From positions 1-7,988 of the forward strand of contig PWLT01000395.1 in the NCBI GenBank assembly GCA_003558415.1: 7,988 nt of DNA, written 5' to 3'. The position numbers were made by a program, and so were the translations under genes. This document shows, one piece after another, positions 1 to 6,182 of the stretch. Under the pieces are notes generated by a model that saw only the letters and a program-made list of their open reading frames with translations, was not told the origin of the DNA and ran no database searches. Within the stretch, counting starts at the first letter, position 1, and each line of letters starts with the position of its first letter. The stretch is from Hyphomicrobiales bacterium. Lineage in GTDB: Bacteria; Pseudomonadota; Alphaproteobacteria; Rhodobacterales; Rhodobacteraceae.

Positions 1-22
1 GCTGAAGCCTTCGCTTGACCGG

Positions 23-63
23 CGGTTCAGCCGGTGACCCGTTTCGGCCCACCGGCCGAACCG
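23..63 (-). repeat. 14-base inverted repeat with 13-base loop
   Basis: The arms 23-36 and 50-63 are complementary over 14 positions with one mismatch (A29 against C57). Read as minus-strand RNA the mismatch becomes a G-U wobble, so the stem would be continuous, which favours a leftward transcript. A competing perfect 7-base stem with a 4-base loop exists at 43-60 (TTCGGCC, loop CACC, GGCCGAA). No T-run follows on either side, so it is not a classical intrinsic terminator. It could be a U-less terminator, an mRNA-end stabiliser or a member of a dispersed palindromic repeat family. Confidence 0.5.
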
Positions 64-150
64 GCAACCCCGCCGCGTCACTCTCGTGCTCATCGATGCA
101 GACCGGGCGCGGGGCGCGTCACGGCCCGAATTCACACAGGACGAACGCCG

Positions 151-180
151 TTGCCTCTTGCCGGTGGCCTGCATGATAGT
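151..180 (+). promoter_or_regulatory. Weak promoter-like element
   Basis: TTGCCT at 151-156 and GATAGT at 175-180 are 18 bases apart and match the sigma-70 -35 and -10 consensus at about four of six positions each. The local sequence is less GC-rich than its surroundings. No gene lies downstream on this strand before the convergent permease gene, so if active it would make a short RNA running toward, or antisense to, the permease 3' end. A chance match is quite possible. Confidence 0.17.
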
Positions 181-249
181 CGGGACATTAGCGACAATAC
201 CGAACGCCTGAGCCTGCGCTTCCCTATCATCTTCGGCGACATGGGCATG

Positions 250-273
250 AACTGCCAGGCGCGCGTGGCAGTT
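250..273. repeat. Perfect 8-base inverted repeat
   Basis: AACTGCCA at 250-257 and TGGCAGTT at 266-273 are exact reverse complements around the 8-base loop GGCGCGCG. It lies about 125 bases beyond the permease stop codon on the minus strand. No T-run follows on either strand. It could form a stem-loop in read-through RNA from the importer operon or act as a protein-binding dyad; the sequence does not decide. Confidence 0.45.
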
Positions 274-370
274 GACCGGCACGCCGAACGCGATGCGTCG
301 CGATGCGCCCGCGCCCGCAGAGTGCCGAAAACCGCATGACCCATCAGCATCGACCTGCCACCGCTTTCGG

Positions 371-406
371 CGCCTGAGGCGCACGCGGGGGCGGTGCGTT
401 CAGGCG
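371..406 (-). terminator. Stem-loop overlapping the permease stop codon
   Basis: Outer arms 371-377 (CGCCTGA) and 400-406 (TCAGGCG) pair perfectly. After a small internal loop, inner arms 380-384 and 394-398 (CGCAC/GTGCG) also pair, leaving a 9-base loop at 385-393. In the minus-strand mRNA the first arm contains the permease stop codon at 402-400. A shorter alternative hairpin (GCGCC, TGA, GGCGC) sits at 370-382. No U-tract follows, so it is either a U-less terminator or a 3'-end stabiliser of the operon transcript. Confidence 0.42.
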
Positions 407-2129
407 GCGCGCGCCATCGCCGCCGCGTTGCGGCCGCGGCGCTCAAGCCACACCAGGGTGAGCTTCATCAGCCCCATCGCAAGCAAGACCAGCGCCATGA
501 TGCACACCGAAAACGCAGCCGCCTGGGTGGTAAACCCGGCCTGATCGAGCCTGAGCACCGACACCGCGCCCACGCTCATCGTCGGCGTGATCAGGAAGAT
601 CACCGCCGAAAGCGTCACCATCGAGCGCATGAACAGGAAGAAGAACACCGCCACCAATGTGGGCAGCATGATCGGCAGCACCGCATCGCGCAGCCCGCGC
701 ATCGGGCTGCCGCCCATGCAGGTCACCGATTCCTCGAGTGAAGCCGGGACCCCGCGGATACCCGCCACCATCGTCAGGAACCCCTGCGAGTGGTAGTGAT
801 AGAAGTTGCAGAAGGCGATCAGCAGCGCCGTCCCATAGAGCGCCCCCAGCACCGGCCCGGCCACGTTGAACGACAGCACATAGGACAGGCCCAGCACCAG
901 CCCCGGCACCCCCACCGGCACGATGGCCAGAAGATAAACCGCCTTCGCCGCCCGGCGCGGCAGCCGCCGCTGCGCGAGCACCAGCGCAAACAGCAGCACC
1001 ACCCCGATCACCGCCGCCTGGGTGGAGACGATCAGCGATGTCCAGAGCGGCGTATACCCCCCGGCCGTGGTGATGTTGTAGTTGTTCAGCGTCAGGCTCA
1101 TCCGGTAGGGCCAGAGCTGCACGAAGCTGGCGAAGATGACGGTCAGCACCACGGCGATGATGAACAGTGCCGCAAGATGCGCGACCAGCCCCAGCGGGAT
1201 GTCGCGCGACGCCAGGAAGTGTTTGGGCACCGGAATGGCGCTGCTCGATCCGCCGCCGAACTGGCGCTGCGAGGCGACCTTCTCGATATAGAAGGCCACC
1301 AGCGTCGGGATCAGAAGGAATATCCCGATCACCGCGCCCATGTTGAAATTCATCTGCCCGACCACCTGCGAATAGATCTCGGTCGCCAGCACGCGGTAGT
1401 TGCCGCCGATCACGGCGGCGTTGCCGAAATCGGTGATCGTGACGGTGAACACCACGAAGGCGGCGCTGAGCAGGCCGAACTTGGCGTTGGGCAGGGTGAT
1501 GTCCACGAAGCGGCGCCAGTGCGATGCGCCCATGAGCATCGCGGCGTCGTAATAGCGCACGTCGGAATGGCGCAGCGAGGCCTGGATGATCATCACCGCC
1601 TGCGGCAGCGCATACATGCTGTTGGAGATCACGAGCCCCCAAAGGCCGTATATCTGCAGATCCCAGCCGGTGAACTGGTTCACCAGCCCGTTGCGCCCGA
1701 ACAGGAACAACAGCCCCAGCGCCTGCACGAGCGAGGGCGCCAGCAGCGGCAGCAGAAGCGCCACGGTGATCAGTGTCTGGCCGATGATCGTCGTGCGCTG
1801 AAGCAGATAGGCGATGGCAAAGCCCAGCACGATGCAGATCACCGTTGTGATCGAGCTCATGATCAGACTGTTGGCGATGACGCCGGGGATGTGCGACATC
1901 GCAATGACATCGGCATAGTTTCCCAGCCCCATGGCGCCGTCACGCTGCACGAAACTGCGCTGGATGACCAGAACCAGCGGGTAAAGGAAGAACAGCGCCA
2001 GACCGATCATCGGCACGATGAAGGCCACACCATAGAGCAGCCTGGCCTGGCTTGCGTGGCCGCGAAGGCCGGCGCGCCTGCCGGCACCCTCCTCGGCGCC
2101 GGCGGTGTCCGCACTATGCGCCGGCATCC

Positions 2130-2133
<4 letters not shown>
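400..2133 (-). CDS. Fused two-domain ABC importer permease, putative 2-aminoethylphosphonate type (PhnU2/AepW-like)
   Basis: This is the inner-membrane channel of a binding-protein-dependent importer. It has 577 residues, about twice a usual permease, because two permease domains are fused. Hydrophobic membrane segments fill both halves, and each half has its own EAA-type ATPase-contact loop: about residues 195-215 (YDAAMLMGAS, ending in LP) and about 465-487 (SLEESVTCMGGS, ending in LP). A hydrophilic linker lies near residues 286-313. The N-terminal 30 or so residues are Ala/Gly/Arg-rich and probably cytoplasmic. Fused permeases occur in the PhnU2, AfuB and FbpB families; the C-terminal stretch with TLSAVIFL and SVLRLDQAG looks most like PhnU2 from memory. 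The ATG at 2133 overlaps the ATPase stop as ATGA, suggesting translational coupling; an in-frame ATG at 2145 (581 residues) is an alternative. Neither start has a good ribosome binding site. Family call is firm; the substrate is inferred. Confidence 0.88.
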
Positions 2134-3134
<1,001 letters not shown>

Positions 3135-3156
3135 GGGGCGCGAGTGTCCTCATGGG

Positions 3157-3187
3157 CGCCCCTCCGCGAACAGGCCGCGAAGGGGCG
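3157..3187 (-). promoter_or_regulatory. Intercistronic stem-loop between binding-protein and ATPase genes
   Basis: In minus-strand RNA the 31 bases form a 12-base-pair stem with a 7-base loop: outer arms 3181-3187 and 3157-3163 (CGCCCCT/AGGGGCG), then a U-G wobble, then CGCG with CGCG. It starts 15 bases after the binding-protein stop codon and ends 22 bases before the ATPase start. Such hairpins after a periplasmic binding-protein gene are known (for example malE-malF) to protect the upstream mRNA segment and let the binding protein be made in excess. No U-tract follows, so read-through into the ATPase gene is expected. Confidence 0.6.
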
Positions 3188-3202
3188 AATTGCGTCACTG
3201 TC

Positions 3203-4231
3203 TCAGCGGCCGACGGTGTTGCGCCAGCGCTCGATGATCGCCTCGCGCTGCTCGCCGGAGGCGGCGAAGTCCATCGGGAAGAGAACCTCGTCGAGATTCT
3301 CGGGCAGGTTCGCCTCGTCCGCAAGCGGCGAGCGCGGCACGCCGGGGATGGTCACCACGGACTTGTATTCCGAGTAGACCTGCGTCGCGCTGTCCGACAT
3401 GGTCCAGTCGAGGAACCGCTTGGCGTCTTCCTCGTTCTCGGTCCCGGCGATCAGCCCGTTGGCCTCAAGCTCGAAGCCCGCGTAATCCTCGGGGATCACC
3501 ATCTCCATCGGATAGCCCTGCGAGATGCCCTGCATCGCGACGAAGGACAGCGAGGCGCCCACGGTGTATTCGCCCACCTGAGCCATGCGGCACGGACGCG
3601 AGCCCGAGGTCGTGTACTGCGCCATGCTGGCATCGAGATCCTCGATGAGTTGCCAGCCCGCTTCCTCGCCCATGCCCTGCAGGATGGCAGCGATCTGCAG
3701 GTAGCCGGTTCCCGAAGAGCCCGGATCGGGCATCACCACCTCGCCCTCGAAGGCCGGATCGGTCAGATCCGCCCAGCTGCGCGGCATCGGGGCGCCGATC
3801 TGTTCGAGCCGGGGCAGGTTCACGCAGAACGCGCCCATATAGCCGATCGGCGCGAACCAGCGGCCATCATCGGCCTTGTACTGATCGGGCAGCGCGTCGA
3901 GCCCGGCGGCCTCATAGGGCTCCAGAAGATCGCTGATCTGCGGGTTGAGGATGTTGGTCACCGCAAAGCCCCACAGCACATCGGCCTGCGGATTGTCGGC
4001 CTCGGCGATCAGGCGTGCGCCCAGATCGCCGGTGGACAGGCGCAGGACATTGACCTCGAGGTCGGGCATGTCCTCACGCGCGGCTTCGAGATAGGCCGCG
4101 ATCTCCTCCTCCTCGAGCGCGGAATAGACGGTGATCGTGCCGGCGCCGGCGGGAAGCGCGACGGCGAGCCCGGCCGCTGCAAGCGGTGCGAGCGCGACAC
4201 GGGTGGTCCATGTGCGAAGTCTGTCGGTCAT
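3203..4231 (-). CDS. Periplasmic substrate-binding protein, putative 2-aminoethylphosphonate type (PhnS2/AepX-like)
   Basis: This protein (342 residues) should capture the substrate in the periplasm and deliver it to the permease. Residues 1-30 look like a Sec signal peptide: Arg4 and Arg11, a hydrophobic core at about 12-27, and a likely cut after AGA (28-30). The mature part begins TITVYSALEE, the usual first strand of family 1 solute-binding proteins. PDPGSSGTGY at 168-177 and QYTTSGSRPCRMA at 205-217 match, from memory, the PhnS2 family annotated for 2-aminoethylphosphonate; the Ser/Thr/Gly-rich turns suit a phosphate or phosphonate group. Related AfuA proteins bind hexose phosphates, and iron binders share the fold. 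I chose the ATG at 4231 because AGGAGG lies 8 bases upstream and a signal peptide follows directly; a longer frame to 4321 would add 30 charged residues in front of it. First gene of the operon. Confidence 0.88.
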   Translation of the reverse strand: MTDRLRTWTTRVALAPLAAAGLAVALPAGAGTITVYSALEEEEIAAYLEAAREDMPDLEVNVLRLSTGDLGARLIAEADNPQADVLWGFAVTNILNPQISDLLEPYEAAGLDALPDQYKADDGRWFAPIGYMGAFCVNLPRLEQIGAPMPRSWADLTDPAFEGEVVMPDPGSSGTGYLQIAAILQGMGEEAGWQLIEDLDASMAQYTTSGSRPCRMAQVGEYTVGASLSFVAMQGISQGYPMEMVIPEDYAGFELEANGLIAGTENEEDAKRFLDWTMSDSATQVYSEYKSVVTIPGVPRSPLADEANLPENLDEVLFPMDFAASGEQREAIIERWRNTVGR

Positions 4232-4239
4232 GTTGGTAA

Positions 4240-4245
4240 CCTCCT
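4240..4245 (-). promoter_or_regulatory. Ribosome binding site of the binding-protein gene
   Basis: A perfect AGGAGG in the minus strand, 8 bases before the ATG at 4231. It decides the start over the longer open frame that begins at 4321, and is much stronger than the sites before the ATPase and permease genes, in keeping with high expression of the binding protein. Confidence 0.85.
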
Positions 4246-4275
4246 GTTGACGGGTTTGGGATCGGCTTTTTGGAA

Positions 4276-4304
4276 ACGGTAGCGCATCGTCGCGCTTGTG
4301 GCAA
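4276..4304 (-). promoter_or_regulatory. Candidate promoter of the importer operon
   Basis: On the minus strand TTGCCA (4304-4299) matches the -35 consensus at five of six positions. It is followed after exactly 17 bases by TACCGT (4281-4276), which keeps only the first two and last bases of TATAAT. Transcription would begin near 4269, giving a leader of about 38 bases. The -35 overlaps the left arm of the inverted repeat at 4301-4329, so a bound regulator could block it. Confidence 0.35.
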
Positions 4305-4329
4305 TCTGTGTTTTTGTGCAAAAGATTGC
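4301..4329. promoter_or_regulatory. Candidate operator in the divergent intergenic region
   Basis: GCAATCT at 4301-4307 and AGATTGC at 4323-4329 are perfect 7-base inverted arms around 15 bases. Inside is a second dyad, TTTTG (4312-4316) and CAAAA (4319-4323), and TTGTGGCAA/TTGTGCAAA recur 18 bases apart (4296 and 4314). This AT-rich island stands out from its GC-rich surroundings. It overlaps the -35 proposed for the importer operon and abuts the -10 proposed for the phosphatase gene. The obvious candidate binder is the DeoR-family protein encoded at 5223-6005, but that is inferred from position only. Confidence 0.45.
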
Positions 4330-4335
4330 TTTAAT
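4330..4335 (+). promoter_or_regulatory. Candidate -10 element of the phosphatase-regulator operon
   Basis: TTTAAT matches TATAAT at five of six positions and directly follows the inverted repeat. The matching -35 region, around 4307-4312 (TGTGTT), is poor, so this promoter would be weak or need an activator. Transcription would start near 4342, leaving a leader of about 27 bases with a good ribosome binding site. Confidence 0.27.
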
Positions 4336-4354
4336 GGGGTGGAATGCATCGACC

Positions 4355-4362
4355 GGGAGGAG
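4355..4362 (+). promoter_or_regulatory. Ribosome binding site of the phosphatase gene
   Basis: GGGAGGAG lies 6 bases before the ATG at 4369. It sets the start there rather than at an in-frame ATG at 4270, which has no such site and would add 33 residues unlike the family's N-terminus. Confidence 0.8.
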
Positions 4363-4368
4363 CAGGAA

Positions 4369-5184
4369 ATGGAGTCGCCAATATCCGCAACCGGGCGCGT
4401 GAGCCTGACCGAAACGGCGGAATTCGCCGCCGCGCTTGCGCGCCGGGCCGGCGGGCACGCCCTGCGCTCTTTCCGCGAGCCGATGGATGTGGAGGTCAAG
4501 GGCGACGAAAGCCCGGTCACCATAGCCGACCGCGAGGTGGAGAAGCTGATGCGCGATGCCATCCGCGAGCGGTTCCCCGGACACGGCATCTTCGGTGAGG
4601 AATACGGTCAGGCGGGGATGGATGCCGATTGCATCTGGGTCGTCGACCCGATCGACGGCACACGCAGCTTCATTACCGGCTGGCCGATCTGGGGGACGCT
4701 GCTGGCGCTGACCTGCTCGGGCAGATCCGAGATCGGCGTGATCGAGATGCCCGCCCTGTCGGAGCGCTGGATCGGGACGCGCGCGCAGGGCACCCTGTTC
4801 GAGGCCCGCGACGGCACACGCCAGTCGGCGCGGGTCAGCGGATGCACGCAGCTTTCTCATGCGCGCTTCTACACCACCTCGCTGCTCTTCTTCGAGGGCC
4901 GAACGCGCGAGCGGGTCGAGGCGATCGCGCAGGCGGTCCACACCCCGCGATTCGGCGGCGACTGCTACATCTACGGCCTGCTCGCCAGCGGGCATGTCGA
5001 TCTGATCATCGAGAACCGTTTGCAGCCCTATGATTTCATGGCAACCATTCCGGTGGTCGAGGGCGCGGGCGGCGTGATCACCGACTGGGCGGGCCAGCCG
5101 CTCGACATGGGATCAGGCGGCGAGGTCATCGTCGCATCCACCCCGGAGCTGCACGCGCGCGCGCTCGACATGTTGTGCGCCTGA
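4369..5184 (+). CDS. hisN: HisN-type phosphatase of the inositol monophosphatase family
   Basis: A cytoplasmic magnesium-dependent phosphomonoesterase of 271 residues, a normal length for the family. Metal and catalytic motifs are intact: K44 and D46 with VTIAD ending at D54, GEEYG at 76-80 (acidic E77, E78), DPIDGT at 93-98, and YDF with D222 followed by VEGAGGVITDW at 230-240. The fingerprints RSFITGWPIWGT, RFGGDCYIYGLL and QPYDF agree with the HisN branch as I remember it, whose tested members remove phosphate from histidinol phosphate in histidine biosynthesis. No other his gene is near. It lies divergent to an organophosphorus-type importer and 38 bases upstream of a DeoR-type regulator, so it may act on an imported or derived phosphate ester. 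HisN-subfamily membership is well supported; the substrate is not settled by sequence. Confidence 0.88.
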   Translation: MESPISATGRVSLTETAEFAAALARRAGGHALRSFREPMDVEVKGDESPVTIADREVEKLMRDAIRERFPGHGIFGEEYGQAGMDADCIWVVDPIDGTRSFITGWPIWGTLLALTCSGRSEIGVIEMPALSERWIGTRAQGTLFEARDGTRQSARVSGCTQLSHARFYTTSLLFFEGRTRERVEAIAQAVHTPRFGGDCYIYGLLASGHVDLIIENRLQPYDFMATIPVVEGAGGVITDWAGQPLDMGSGGEVIVASTPELHARALDMLCA

Positions 5185-5210
5185 TCGCGCGGCAGGGGCG
5201 GCAGGGTTGC

Positions 5211-5216
5211 AGGAGG
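5211..5216 (+). promoter_or_regulatory. Ribosome binding site of the DeoR-family gene
   Basis: AGGAGG lies 6 bases before the ATG at 5223 and fixes that start. The open frame reaches back to 5175, inside the phosphatase gene, but the extra 16 residues precede the usual N-terminus of the family. Confidence 0.8.
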
Positions 5217-5222
5217 GACGCC

Positions 5223-6005
5223 ATGTGGCATGAGGAGCGACGCCAACGAATCCGCTCGATCCTCTCCACCTTCGGGCGTGTCTCGGTTGACCGTGTGACC
5301 GAGGAATTCGGTGTCTCACGCGAAACGATCCGGCGCGACCTTCTGGATATGGAAGCCGACGGCGAGCTTCGCCGCGTGCGCGGCGGCGCCATCATGGCCG
5401 AGGAACGGCGCGAGGCGCCCTACAGCGTGCGCAGCTCCGTGCGCGTGAAGGAAAAGCGCATGATCGCAGCCGCCGCCGCGCGGCTGGTGCATAGTGGCCA
5501 GACGCTGTTCCTCGATGCCGGCAGCACCACCGCGATCCTGGCCGAGCGGCTCTCGGGCCTCAGCGGCCTTACCGTCATCACCAACTCGGTCGATGTCGCA
5601 GCCCGTCTGAGCGAGGGCGCCGGCCCCGAGGCGCGCGCGAACCGAACGGTCCTGGTTGGCGGCGATTTCAACGCCGAGCCCCCGGCGACCTTCGGGGGCG
5701 TGGCGGTGAACGAGCTGTCCAGATATCAGGCCGATCTCGCCCTGCTGTCCCCCTTCGGTCTCGACCTGCACCAGGGAGCGACCAGCTTCGACCCGCGCGA
5801 GGCCGAGATCGCCCGCGCCATGGTGGCCAATGCCCGCAACACCGTGATTCTGTCCGATCATTCCAAGATCGGGGGGGTCAGCCGGGTTTCATATTGCAGG
5901 CTCGGCGACATCGCGCATCTGGTGGTGGATGCCAAGGCGGCACACGCTTCGCAATTCGAAGCCATCCGCGCGAAGGTGCCGGACGTGATCGTCGCGACGC
6001 GCTAG
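5223..6005 (+). CDS. DeoR/GlpR-family transcriptional regulator
   Basis: A 260-residue DNA-binding protein of the usual length. Residues 5-57 are the DeoR winged helix-turn-helix, with the recognition stretch FGVSRETIRRDL (29-40) and the wing RRVRGGAI (50-57). Residues about 78-240 are the DeoR sensor domain, related to ribose-5-phosphate isomerase folds: DAGSTT at 98-103 is the phosphate-binding loop, ITNS lies at 119-122, and SDHSK at 211-215. Members usually repress sugar or polyol catabolism and respond to phosphorylated intermediates. The usual GADGID stretch is replaced here by SPFGLD (176-181), followed by GATSFDPREAEIARAM, which hints at a different effector subgroup. It follows the phosphatase gene by 38 bases and probably shares its transcript. 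Its likely targets are its own operon and the divergent importer, through the dyad at 4301-4329. Family call is firm; effector and targets are inferred. Confidence 0.93.
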   Translation: MWHEERRQRIRSILSTFGRVSVDRVTEEFGVSRETIRRDLLDMEADGELRRVRGGAIMAEERREAPYSVRSSVRVKEKRMIAAAAARLVHSGQTLFLDAGSTTAILAERLSGLSGLTVITNSVDVAARLSEGAGPEARANRTVLVGGDFNAEPPATFGGVAVNELSRYQADLALLSPFGLDLHQGATSFDPREAEIARAMVANARNTVILSDHSKIGGVSRVSYCRLGDIAHLVVDAKAAHASQFEAIRAKVPDVIVATR

Positions 6006-6019
6006 GTGCCGCCTTTGTT

Positions 6020-6036
6020 CGGGCAAGCCATGCCCG
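6020..6036 (+). terminator. Hairpin after the DeoR-family gene
   Basis: CGGGCA (6020-6025) and TGCCCG (6031-6036) form a perfect 6-base stem with a 5-base loop, beginning 14 bases after the stop codon. No T-run follows. A perfect 10-base palindrome, ATCGCGCGAT, comes next at 6040-6049, and a small CCTGT/ACAGG hairpin lies at 6073-6085. Together they may end or stabilise the phosphatase-regulator transcript, but an intrinsic terminator cannot be claimed. Confidence 0.35.
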
Positions 6037-6153
6037 CGCATCGCGCGATACCTGTTGCCAGCCCGGACTGTCCCTGTTGCACAGGCCGACCTTAACATGC
6101 TGCGCCGGCGCGCGGTTGCTCGGGCCGGTTCTCGGCATCGCTCGCCGATCATC

Positions 6154-6167
6154 GCCGGCATGCCGGC
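6154..6167 (-). terminator. Hairpin after the penicillin-binding protein gene
   Basis: A perfect 14-base palindrome (GCCGG, CATG, CCGGC) begins 15 bases after the PBP stop codon on the minus strand. In RNA it gives a 5-pair GC stem with a 4-base loop, and a second small stem (TCGGC/GCCGA, 6132-6148) follows. Neither has a U-tract. It lies between two convergent genes, so it could act in both directions. Confidence 0.33.
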
Positions 6168-6182
6168 TGAAGGCAGGTCGGG

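Larger units (their letters stand above)
1..399. other. Non-coding region downstream of the ABC importer operon
   Basis: I find no believable gene here. The open frames that cross it read as low-complexity Arg/Ala/Pro-rich peptides with no recognisable domain and no good ribosome binding site, and one runs antisense into the permease gene. What the stretch does hold is a long inverted repeat near the left edge (23-63), a perfect 8-base inverted repeat (250-273), a short promoter-like element (151-180), a 7-base direct repeat (cgatgcg at 291 and 301), and the hairpin that overlaps the permease stop (371-406). It probably separates the operon from an unseen neighbour to the left. Confidence 0.6.

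Noticed and set aside
34..339. Small plus-strand open frame in the left non-coding region
   Set aside because: The translation is Arg/Pro/Ala-rich with no domain, no good ribosome binding site stands before the ATG, and it runs through several inverted repeats.
3203..4231. Iron(III)-binding protein (FbpA-like) instead of an organophosphorus binder
   Set aside because: The fold and a fused permease would allow it, but the SSGTGY and QYTTSGSRPC segments fit the PhnS2 family better. It is not fully excluded.
3152..4282. Plus-strand open frame of 376 codons antisense to the binding-protein gene
   Set aside because: It has no recognisable domain and is fully explained as the shadow of the well-supported binding-protein gene.
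4232..4368. Pho box (PhoB site) before the importer or phosphatase genes
   Set aside because: I looked because of the phosphorus theme. A single CTGTTGAC at 4244 resembles half a site, but no second half lies at the expected 11-base spacing.
4074..4995. Minus-strand frames across the intergenic region and the phosphatase gene
   Set aside because: They run opposite the phosphatase motifs, are low complexity and have no ribosome binding sites.
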